Assembly: GCF_021917145.1 (NCBI RefSeq)
Contig: NC_061074.1
Location: 10,132,860 to 10,196,859 of the forward strand
DNA from: Hypomesus transpacificus
Taxonomy: Eukaryota > Chordata > Actinopteri > Osmeriformes > Osmeridae
Direction of reading: 5' to 3'
DNA: 64,000 nucleotides
In this document: piece by piece, positions 1 to 10,800 of the stretch
Layout: each line of letters begins with the position of its first letter
How positions within the stretch are numbered: position 1 is the first letter of the stretch
Position numbers and translations under genes: made by a program
Notes under the pieces: generated by a model
Database searches by the model: none
Seen by the model: only the letters and a program-made list of their open reading frames with translations
What the model was told of the DNA's origin: nothing

Positions 1-1209
1 GTGAGTACACAGATGTTGCATAGACGGCCAAAGCCCCAATGATATCCTTTAACGGAAAAGTGACATATTTACTGCCCCCTTGTAAAGTAGAGGTGCACAA
101 TTACAGTGGGATCCGCAGTAAAGTAGTGCACACAGGTGCCCGGAGAATCTTCAAGAGCATAAACGCACACTTACACTTACACGTGTTACTGACACACGAC
201 GAACAAGGCACACACGCAATATTCAAATGTACAGCACTCGATTTACAAACGCACACACTCTCACACACCTGTTTTGTGATGGAGAGCCTTTTCCAGAGTC
301 TCCCTCTTTAATCAGAACCCCTGTTTGAGGAAGACCGGAGACATCTCTGGAATGTGGAGCTCATAAATTAGTGATGATCCTCCTAAAAATCCCCTCCCCA
401 GATTCCTGCTACCACCAGCAACCTACTCCAACAACCTCACCAGTCCTCAACCATTTAACAGGGCCTGGAAGTGGGTTCAGCCATTTAACAGGGTCTGGAA
501 ATTGGTACAGCCATTTAACAGGTCTGGGAATGAGGGACTAGTGACCTAACGGGGAAAGTTGCAGACACAGCCATCTGCAAAGTTCAGGATGCTTGCTCTG
601 CAGTCACCCAACATCTGGGAGTGTTATATATATATTTTTTATATAAAGACATGTTCATACCAGTGCAATTCCCATTGGCGGCACATTTGTGCAGTGCCGG
701 TTGGCCTCTCGCAAGATCCATGGCCAGGGGCAGCGCCAGATCATTATGCAGGTGCTGAGGGGGTGCCAGATCATTGACAGGGGGAGCTGCAATTATATAT
801 ATTTACATTTAGTCATTTATTCATATTATATATAATCTAAGTACTATCAGGGCCGGAGTGGGACCCCATTTTCAGTCCGGCAATTAAATGGCCAAAACCA
901 GCCCATCCCCACCAGGGGCCCAGCCATACGTTGAACTGAAATCGAAAATTAATGCGAGTGCGCATAGCGCAGGAGCAAGACTTTTTGGATTAATTTCAGT
1001 GCAAAATAGTTTTTGGAGTTTTATCTAGCCTAATGTAAACACTACGTTGGACTCATATTGTTTTATTTTTTCCGGAAATTACAACCCACATTTTTACCTG
1101 AAAGATTCAGGGCTTTTGAGAAAATGTATTTTTCCCACCCTTGCAGGAACCTATAAAGTGACAGCTAGATCTTTCTTTTTTTTACCTGGCTTTTTCAGTT
1201 CCTCCTGGC

Positions 1210-2386
1210 CAGTTGCGTAGCCAAAGGGGTGGCCGAGGTGACACTGGACCCCCCTGATATCCGACTGGCCACCCCAGGTGCCAACCCAAAATGTAATTCG
1301 CTATCCATGGCAATTGGATGCTGATTGACATTTAATTTATCTCAAGTTATCTTGTTAAAAGAAGCGTTTCTTTTGACATCTGGCAGTGCATTTTTTCAAT
1401 AGAGGATATATCCACAGTTCACCAGTCAGTCGCTACACTATTTTTGTACTTTAACTGCTTAGATTCCTTGATGAAATGCCTTATCAATTTATTAACAATA
1501 CAAAAGATTAACGCTGCAGTCAGATAGCTACCCTGTTTGCTATTGTATAACGCCTGTTCGAAATACGTATTTCAGAGTAGGGCTAGCCATGATCAATTAG
1601 TTGATTGAAGATAATAATGGGAATATGTTTATGACTGAGATTGGACTCAAATGTGGGTAATTGGATGTGTAAGCCTACATGTTATTTCTGCTTAGTGTTC
1701 ACTTCAAACATTAAAAGAAACGGTGAGATAGCAGACTTCTTCAAAAAGCTGAGCAAACAGGATCAGGTGGAAATAGACCCCAGTCCTTGCACCACCCCAA
1801 GAACTCAGAGCAGCATACTAGTCAGTCAGTTACATGCCAAGTTTAGCCTGTGTTTGTAGGCCACACATGTAAGCCGACACAAACGTTTTTTTCCCAGATT
1901 AAGCCTCACTTTAAAATGTTGGTTGTTGATTTATGAGTGTTCTTGTTTTGATGGCTGTGGCATTTTTTGTGTGAGTATACACTAAAAGTTATGTTTTAAT
2001 GTAAAAGAAGGATCTAACCTGGTTAGACCCAGATTATACAGTGTATTCATGAAAACAGAGTGACCAAAGTCTCTCCAGTTTGTGAGTAGCCTACACTACA
2101 GTGTGTGTAAGAAAGAAATGAGTTGCAATTCAGATGTAGAGACAGTCTATTCATAGTAAATGTATAATTTGATTAAAGTAACCCTAGTGGACCATACTAG
2201 GCCACACTGAAGAACTCAGGCTTAAGTGAATTTTAATTTCTATTTCTCATCAACAATCATTATTTACACTGCTTAGATGCCAGGCTAAGGTTACACACAC
2301 ATTTTCAGTCTTGGTCTGTGGACCCCCTGACGTAGCCCTGGCCACCCCTTGGCCACCCCATATATAAAAGTCTGGTTCAGCCACTG
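1210..2386. mobile_element. Candidate DNA-transposon remnant
   Basis: Left end CAGTTGCGTAGCC and right end GGTTCAGCCACTG are roughly inverted. Both sub-terminal parts contain similar blocks (GTGGCC... and GGCCACCCC) in opposite orientation near 1225-1275 and 2320-2365. A 72-codon ORF (1641-1859) contains a short lysine-rich stretch followed by DFFKK, reminiscent of hAT transposase N-termini, but this is weak. No clear target-site duplication was found, so the borders are provisional. Confidence 0.3.
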
Positions 2387-4832
2387 TTGAGTACCTCTGT
2401 TTTAGGGGAAGCCGAGCTTCCATTGCAGTCTTAAAGAAATCTCTTACTGTCACGGATATTATTAGGAAGGTGACCAAGGCATACACAACTTGTGTCAAGC
2501 AGAACAAATTATCTCTCAAAGGTAAGAACCTACAGGCCTTGTCCTCCATTGATCTCGTGGTGAGGGGCCATTCCCAGGCTGTTACTTAGCTGAAGGAGTT
2601 GGCTAGGATCATCAACATTTAGTGCCCTTAGAGGAGGCCAGGAAGAAGAGGAAGAAGGAGTAAAACCAGACAAAGTGAAGTGCCAGATAATTTAATAAGA
2701 GTTTATGTCTCGGAATAAAAAATGAAATTGAATATTACAAATTGGTGTCAGAGTATTTTGATCTTCAGAATGTCATTTTACTCTGGGCATATAGGGATGG
2801 GCAAGGGATGTCAGGGGGTTGGTGGCAATGTAAATATGGATATTTGCCACGGGGCGAGGGCTTCAATTACCTCTCTCTTTTTTGACCATACATGTGTTTG
2901 CATCCCTGTGTTTGGTATTTAGTAAGCTAGTACTCCTATTTCAGGTTAATCAATGATGTTTAATCTGTCCGTGTTCCATTACCTCTAGTCTCCCGATAAT
3001 GTCAGCTGAGTGTCCCCTATTTCAGGTTAATCAATGATGATTGTTGACCTTGGCTGTGGGAGCAGTCAGCCTACTTGGATGACTGTGCGTCCGCATCAGC
3101 ATGTCTTTCACAAGGAGGTGTTAAAAAAGGGGCACCTTTGTACCCTCCTTGGTTTTGTGGCTTAAGATGCTTGTATAGGTCAAGTGTGTGTTAATACCAG
3201 TTTTCCGGCCCACCACACGATAAAGGTAGAATTTCTAATATCTGTTCATGGCATTATATAAACATGACATTATATAAACATGACATTAGACAGATCAGAT
3301 GAGGACACCATCTCCTACCCTCTTTAAACTCACACACAGCGCAGCTGGACAAAGTAGTTAAATCTACTATTATTATGTGTTAGGTGATATTTATTATCAT
3401 ATAATGTTAATAACAGACCAGCATCCTGGTCAATAATGATAATCTTAGAACACTAATAGTACTCCCTCTTGGTAACTTCACTCGCTGGCACTCAATAGAC
3501 CGTGTCCCCTCATGCTAGCCCTGACAGTACTGATAAGTAGACCAGCATAGAGGCACGACTTCTCTGCATGTTCTTACTTGTAGTGGTTCTCGTCCCATTT
3601 GCACTTTTTTGGTCGTCTTTGAAAAAGGATGTGTGATTTGCCGGTTGACACAATCATTACCACTAGCTAGATCAGGTTGTGCTACGAGGAAAGGCTTCTG
3701 GAGAAGAGTTAAATGCACTAAATTAAATGGGCTGACTGATGTTTTGACATTTGAAGATCTTAATTCTATTGTGTTTACTGTTGGGGGGGAGATTAAGAAA
3801 CGTATGTATGTGGAAGCCCCTTTAGCTTGGGAGATTACTGGTCAACTCACAATAGGCTACAGAGCTAATTTGTGATGAAGATTGAATTTGTAAAATGTAG
3901 CCTACTTAAAACACTATATAATGCTAAAAGTAGATTAAATAAATTCCACCTTAATACTGTATAGTATTTCAACTATTTTGTAGAAGAGGAAAGCATGCAA
4001 AATCACAAGATGGAAACTTTGTGTTAAAGACGTTAAAGTCCTGTGACTCGGACTGTGCGAGTAGTTCGTTGTCACTTCGTACTCTTTAAACTCTTTGAAA
4101 ACGATGTGTTTTTGCGTCAGTACGACGCGCGCAAACCATCATTTGAACAAGAACACTAATATTTTCATCGTCAACTGCGCCCATTGTGAGAGCTACATAG
4201 CCAGTATTTTGGCCCAACAGTAGCAGTTTAGCATACAGGAAGTGGGAGGATGAATGGGGGTCGATGAGGAAGGGTCTCTGGTATGGTGGCGCAGTGTCAC
4301 GAGTGTTTGTTTGGCCCAGAGGGCGGAAGCCAGAGAAATGCCTGGGATTATGAAGGAGTCTGATGGCATTTTTGATCAGAAACCCTGGAATGTTTGTGCA
4401 GTAGTCTAGAGGTCGGAATTCTAATTGAATTTCTGGTCACTCCTTTGTGGAAGTGATGTACCATTTTCTAAGAGAAATGCAGAGACTAAGTGTACTATAA
4501 GCACAGAAAGTAAGGAGTGTGTTTTTCAAAGAACGATATGGGGAATGTGATTTGAAGAAAGTGTTGACGTGTCTTTTGGAAAACCTTAGTCTAGACACAC
4601 TAGAACACACAGGGACACAGTCACATGCTTCACGGTTTGAAAAAAAGCTAAAATATACTGGTACTTACTACTTATACAGCTTGTAGTTTAGCAAAGTATG
4701 TATAGTATGTTAAGTATAACTGTGAGAGAACATATCTGCTTCTGTAGGCCTTAGTTCTGAAAGCTCAAAAAGAAAATCTTGTTCCTGGGAAAAAATATTT
4801 GACCCTAATAGACACAGGCTTGTGTGTGCTGG

Positions 4833-4834
<2 letters not shown>

Positions 4835-4879
<45 letters not shown>

Positions 4880-4903
4880 GCACGCACGCACGCACACACA
4901 CAC
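4835..4903. repeat. (CA)n / (ACGC)n microsatellite
   Basis: About 20 CA dinucleotides are followed by alternating CACG units. Minus-strand and plus-strand ORFs across it are pure dipeptide artefacts. A second, degenerate CA-rich stretch lies at about 5385-5470. Confidence 0.9.
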
Positions 4904-5559
4904 TCGTACACACTCTGACCCAGACATTGACCTGTGTGTCACATTCCCACAAGAGGCAACAGCCTGACCTCCCCATTATGTTCTTCACTTCTACACAACA
5001 CTGTAGCCAATGTGTAATTATATATGATTTGTGAAGAGAGTAACATTCAACAGTCCTTTGATGCTTCTAGTTAGGACCATGACTAGTGTCTCCATGAAGA
5101 GATGTTCCAAGGCCGGGTGAGAAGTCGCATCTCTGGAGGCGTACGTGGACAGCTGGCTGTCCAAATACGGCTGTGTTCGGCGCGGCTGTAATTCGCTGTG
5201 CCAGCCACCCTGGGCAAGCCCACACAATGGTTGTTGTGACAAGGACTAGGGGGGAATCAGGGGGTCTTAGTGATTATCACAGTCCTGCGCACCCGGAGAA
5301 AGACAGCATGCTTAGCATAGAGCTGCTGTCACATCCACTTCAAGCACACTAGTCACACCGGCTGTAACCCCTGGAGCAACACACACTCTTTCTAAACATT
5401 GACCAAAATACACACACAAATACACACACACACATATATACAAACATACACACACTCAGTCACACGCATACTTACATACATCCCTCTTTTATACAGATTC
5501 ATACTGAAGTTAAACACTGAACTGGGCTATGGATTCAACATGCTACAGTTGCCTACTCT

Positions 5560-6020
5560 GTGAGGTTGTCGCATTTTCTCCCTCTCTTGCCCCTGACCTT
5601 CCCTGCTTGGCTTCTATCTTATTGTCTAGTCTTGTCATACAGTGAGAGACTCGCTCCGCAACCACTCTCTCAACAAAAAATCATGGAATTGATTAGCTGG
5701 TCTCTCAACGACACCATCTTCTCGACGAGAAGCTTAGGTTCGGGGAAACTTGACTGTCCTTCCGGGACGTTCGCAGCCGGCTACTCGATGGACGCGTGGC
5801 AGAACTGGCGTGTCGTGTGCCTAGAGGCCCTTTCCGTGGATGACATTGAAGACATCTTCCTATTTGGAACCATGATTACAGGCTTTCTGCTGATTGGATT
5901 GGACGCTGCCCTGGTTTATTGGAAAATTGATGAAACGGTAACAGCTGTCAAAAGCCCCCTAAGGCTGACCGACATGATTGATGCGCCGGGCAGAGCTGTT
6001 GCAGCTCAGACTGTGGTTTT
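5560..6020 (+). CDS. Unrecognised single-exon ORF with a possible membrane segment
   Basis: An open frame starts at ATG 5560. Its stop at 6058-6060 lies inside a SINE that begins at 6021, so the original 3' end has been replaced. The protein has a hydrophobic N-terminus (LPLLPLTFPAWLLSYCLVLS), a polar middle with two cysteines (DCPSG and VVCLE), and a second hydrophobic stretch of about 20 residues (FLFGTMITGFLLIGLDAALV, about residues 102-121). GC content is higher than in the surrounding intron. I do not recognise the family. The downstream 6216-7057 looks like the 3' part of a retroelement, so the ORF may belong to that element rather than to a host gene. Confidence 0.3.
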
Positions 6021-6215
6021 TACATTTACATTTAGTCACTTAGCAGACGCTCTTATCTAGAGCAACTTACACTAAGTACAGGGACATTCCCCCCAAGGCA
6101 AGTAGGGAGAAATGCCTTGCCCAAGGACACAACATCCTTTTGCATAGCCGGGAATCAAACTGGCAACCTTCTGATTACTTGCCCGATTCCCTAACCGCTC
6201 AGCCACCTGATTCCC
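6021..6215 (-). mobile_element. tRNA-derived SINE (V-SINE-like)
   Basis: Read on the minus strand it starts with a tRNA-like head (A-box TGGCTGAGCGG, then a B-box related to GGTTCGATTCCC). The body covers the conserved CTTGGGCAAGG region, and it ends in the LINE-derived tail GCGTCTGCTAAGTGACTAAA followed by TGTAAA repeats. The same family recurs at 9954-10148, 11255-11400, 13920-14114 and 45555-45689. The V-SINE label is by resemblance only. Confidence 0.75.
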
Positions 6216-7057
6216 TTACTTTTTAACCATACTATGGATAACCACACGGAGAAGCTCGGGGCTCTGCAAAGGAAGTTGGACCGACTCTGAGACTTGGATG
6301 TTGGATAAAGAATATGAGTAGACGTGAAAATTGAATGCAGCTACTCGCCCAAACAACCCCAATCTTATCTGCTTTCGGCCCCGTACCCAGCACAGGCCTT
6401 GGCCAAGGCCGCTGCTGGAAGAACAACTCCCCTGGAGAGTGCTGCTGCGAGACTCTCTTGTCGTCCCTTCTCCCTCCTCTTCCCCCCTTCCAACAGACAC
6501 CTGTGGATGGCTGTCTCTGTCTGGGACCTGATCAAGGCTGTCTCCATGGCAATACAATCTGCGAACTGAGAATCTGACTGATTGTGGCCTTGGCGAAGGC
6601 GACAACCCAGGCCTACTCACACACCAACTTTCACCTACTACAGATATGCCATCACACCCACCGTCCCCCATCCAACGCCCGCTTCGTTCCCCCCGTGTGG
6701 CAGGCGGGTCTGTGGCCAGCGCCTATTATGGCTGCAGGAACAGATGCTGCTTGTTTGCACTGGCTTACCTCTACACCCCACCCCCTCCCTCCGTTGCAAG
6801 TCATGAGTTTCTGTAATGTTGGACAATGTTTGTGCTTATGTGCTGAGATGTTATTTCTCCTGTTCCCACACTGTACTCCTCTAGGAGCATAGTCTGGGGG
6901 TTGACTTTTTTCTCTCCTCTCCTCTCCTCATGTTCTGCTGACATTTTCAAGATGGCGCCGATGATGGCTGCCTCGGTCGGTACCTTACGGCCAAACTAAA
7001 TCTCTTGTCTGTGCAAAGTTTCATAGCGAATAAAAACCAATTCTGATTCTGATTCTG
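6216..7057 (+). mobile_element. Probable non-LTR retroelement 3' remnant
   Basis: A GC-rich stretch without a long ORF leads to a tail of short repeats (ATTCTGATTCTGATTCTG, 7039-7057) after TTTCATAGCGAATAAA. That tail is typical of fish LINEs and their non-autonomous partners. A related tail sits at about 8290-8345 inside a col4a4 intron, and an inverted trace at about 7205-7222. The pyrimidine-rich block near 6900-6930 and the overlapping small ORFs (6324-6892) have no recognisable domain. Confidence 0.4.
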
Positions 7058-7082
7058 GAAGGTATACTGTATCTGGTGTCAG

Positions 7083-7184
7083 AAGAGGTAGACAAAACAA
7101 AGTGAAGCAGGCTTGTCTGTCTGGATACAGCCTAAGAGGTAGACAAAACCAAGTGAAGCAGGCTTGTCTGTCTGGATACAGCCT
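7083..7184. repeat. 51-bp tandem duplication
   Basis: A block starting AAGAGGTAGACAAAAC and ending GGATACAGCCT is repeated once, directly adjacent and nearly identical (period 51 bp). It is non-coding and lies in the presumed intron upstream of the first visible collagen exon. Confidence 0.8.
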
Positions 7185-7881
7185 GGTCGCTGTTTCAGTT
7201 TAGAGAATCAGAATCAGAATAAAACAGGATAAAAGTCAACAAGCACAAAGTAATTCAGTCATAGTTGTCTGTGCGTGTTCATTTGTGCTATAGTGCAGCC
7301 TAAACTTTGCATTATTCTCCTGTCACAACCAGCTGTTAGACCTACCATTAGACTAATTCTACCCCTCCTCGCTGCAAGGTGTGCGATTGAAGGTTTGTGT
7401 GTTATACCCACTTAGTGCCCCCTATTGTCAAAAATGTGTCAACTTTTCAAACACTGTACTTTACATTTTGTAATTTAGCTGACACATGTATTTAAAAAGT
7501 CATAGTATGTTGTTGAGGATTACTAGTAAGTGAAAGCCATTCATCTTCAATAGAGTCAACTTAAAGAAGGATTGACATTTGCAGTCATGGTGCACGATTT
7601 TCTGTCCTTTTTATATTGGAAAACATTTTGATAAAAATATCTGTCAAATGGATAAAATATCAAAAGTAGATCATGATTTTATATATACAGTTTTCTCTCA
7701 TGCACACATTCTAAAATGATTATTCTAGAAGGGTCAAAACTTCCACCATCTGGCATGTTGGCCTAAAGAAGGCCTAAGCCCCTCTGTGTCATTCTGTCTG
7801 TGACAGAAAAATATAGGTATTCAAATTTTTTTTTTAAATGACTCATCCATTTAAAATAACTTGTTGTTCTGTGTGGGCTAG

Positions 7882-10800
7882 GGTCCCCCAGGTGCTCCAG
7901 GTAACCAGGGCCCGGAGGGGGGCCTAGGCTCCTACGGCCCTCAGGGGCCACCAGGAGAACTTGGACATCGTGGGGACGAGGGGTTCCATGGGGTGTCCGG
8001 TCCGAAAGGAGATGAGGTAACAAGGCCAAGGTTTCACGCTTGACTTTTATGAATAAATGTCCTTTAAACACATTGCTTTTTTTGCACTGCATCTCACAAT
8101 TGCATCTTGCACCATTTGTATATTTTGTATTTCTATATTGTAAAAACGTATATTTTATATTTTATTGTACATGTTACTTAATTCTAATTCCACTTAGTTA
8201 CTGCTAGTTATTTACCTTTAGAAATAGTTAGTCCTCATATTTAAAAGTAAGATTCCTATATGTTTAATGTATGCACCTTCCTACCAAAGCAAATTCCTTG
8301 TCTGTGCAAACTTTCATGGCGAATAAAACCCATTCTGATTCAGATCACTTTATTACCGACCTTATTATAAACACAACAAGAAAAACGTTTTTATTCCTTA
8401 ATCCTTACCTGGGATTTCTTGGTGTTGTTTCAGGGTGTCTCTGGGGCTTCAGGACATTCAGGAGTAGATGGTCTTCCTGTGAGTACCGTTTAGACCAGGG
8501 GTGTCAAACATACGGCCCGCGGGCCGGAACCGGCCCCCAAGGAGGTTCGATCAGGCCCGCAGGATAATTTGAAAGTGGAAAAAATGCATAAAAGACATGG
8601 AATTAATATTTTTAAATCGCTGTAATTCATGGATTATCCGCTAAGGGGCGCACTCTTTCCATCAGAGTAGAAGACAAGCCGCATCACTGAGACAGACTGA
8701 AAACAGCAGACGGTATCAATTAATACCTTGGTCTCTACTAGGGATGGGCGAACGATGCCTTGTGAAGCTTTGGTGGTTTCTTCCGGATTGTGCCGGCCCA
8801 AAGAGCCGAACTATCGGCGCTTTGAAAATGAACAGCGTCATCTAGCAGCCGTTTAAACTGGCTGAATGAGGGGTAGTGGTTGTCTCCGACGGTAGACTAC
8901 CCTACGTTATTCAATATTTAATTAAGGCTACATGTGTTCATTTTGATCTGATATTAGTGCTCACACATTAAAATGTTGTGATACATCCGTAGGCCTTTAG
9001 AATTATGTCATTTTCTCACAGTAAAAGTTAAAGAATATCGTACGAGATTCACTGGACTGGGGCGCGAACTTGGGATCCCAGATTCGCATTAACAATATGT
9101 AACCGTACAACGCTTTAACCAACTACACCACCAAAGAGATCATTACTTGTTAAAGCGGTTGGACGGACTTTATACGATATGGTCTTTATATCAATTAAAT
9201 TAGATAACACAGAAGAAAGACATGATATTTTGGTTATTTATAGCAGAGTATGGTATAATTTTAATGGTCCGGCCCACTTGACATCTCCCTAGGCCGTATG
9301 TGGCCCACGATGCGAAATGAGTTTGACACCCCTGGTTTAGACCATTCCCATTTGCCCAACTGTAATTCATAATATGGTTGTAATTGTAAAAAAAGTATGT
9401 CATAATGTGACTAACTGTGAAAATCAGTACTCGGTGTGTTTAAGGTCATGGAATGGAGCCTGGGTTCATCCTGATAGGTCTACTGTTTTTGTGTTGCAGG
9501 GCTATCCTGGGCCAGGAGGTATCCCAGGTCTTCCAGGGCTGGACGGGTGTAAAGGGGCTATGGGGGACCCCGGGTTCCCAGGCATCCCTGGCCTTAACGG
9601 ACCTATTGGAGCTGTGGTGAGTTAAGACCCCCATCTCAATCCATAAAGCTAACATGTATGTCCACAAGGCTAACATGAATGTCCACAAGGCTAACATGAA
9701 TGTCCACAAGGCTAACATGAATGTCCGCTAGGCTAACATGAATGTCCATAAGGCTAACATGAATGTCCGCTAGGCTAACATGAATGTCCATAAGGCTAAC
9801 ATAAATGTCCGTTGTTTAACATTGGTATCGTGAGGAAGTATGCATCACTGGACTGGATAAATCACTTGGCCGGGAAGTTGAAGAAACTTCTTTCTACATT
9901 CCTTGAATGTTTGTGTGTAGGTGCAGTAGCTTCATTTGTCCACTAGGTGGAAGTACATTTACATTTAGTCATTTAGCAGACGCTCTTATCCAGAGCGACC
10001 TACAGTAAGTACAGGGACATTCCCCCCGAGGCAAGTAGGGTGAAGTGCCTTGCCCAAGGACACAACGTCATTTGGCTTGGCGGGGAATCGATCCGGCAAC
10101 CTTCTGATTACTAGTCCGACTCCCTCACCGCTCAGCCATCTGACTCCCATTGAAGTAGAAAACAAAGCATATTTCCTCTTCTGGTTCAGGGGCTACAGGT
10201 TTCAGACAGATATACGTAGAAAAGGTTACCATTTATGTGACATAGGAAACATGCTTGAATAAAAAGTACAAAATAATACAATGTACGAATCTAAAATGGC
10301 ACTAGTAATTAAAAAGCTAACTCATCTATTTAAATTGGTTTGATTTAATTTAGCGATGAATGCTGCATTGGAGTAGGTTTACTGTGCCCCGGTGGTTTAA
10401 CCTGAGGATTTTGACATTTGTATCTACAGGGTTTTCCAGGAATTAAAGGAACACAAGGAGATTCTGTTGTTCAGTTCATCCAGTACCCTGGCATACCTGT
10501 AAGCATTCTCTCCTAAATATTGTAGTTTTACCGTTATTAATTATTTCACTGTCACATGTCCAGGATATACTGTATTAGTAAACTTGCTTCTCTGATAGGG
10601 TGACCCTGGGCCTCCAGGAGTCTTTGGCCTGCCTGTGAGTATGAGGACCACTTAACGATACTGTACTGTCGTTGTATTGTGTATGCACAGTTGGTCATTT
10701 GCGTATTTCACACAACTATATTTAAACTATCTCACTGGCAGGGTGAACAAGGCCGTCCAGGTTTAAGAGGTTCTATTGGGCCAATTGGTTATGATGGGGA

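Larger units (their letters stand above)
1..5559. other. Non-coding stretch, probably col4a4 5' intron
   Basis: I see no credible exon here. Known alpha-4(IV) chains begin with a signal peptide and a cysteine-rich 7S segment, and neither is visible between 1 and 7881, so those exons probably lie left of the window. The window starts with gtgagt, a consensus splice donor, so base 1 may be the first base of an intron. Contents are mobile-element debris: GC-rich transposon-like ends near 848-930 and 1210-2386, a weak Tc1-like fragment near 2400-2650 full of stops, and CA repeats. The small ORFs (72-99 codons) show no recognisable domain. Confidence 0.55.

Noticed and set aside
2400..2660. Tc1-type transposase fragment
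   Set aside because: Only a faint resemblance over about 50 residues with stops; not enough to annotate separately.
4710..5034. Cys/Val- and Thr/His-rich ORFs near 4.8 kb
   Set aside because: Translations of the CA microsatellite.
9054..9137. Functional tRNA gene
   Set aside because: A- and B-box-like motifs exist but stems do not pair, and it lies inside a transposon.
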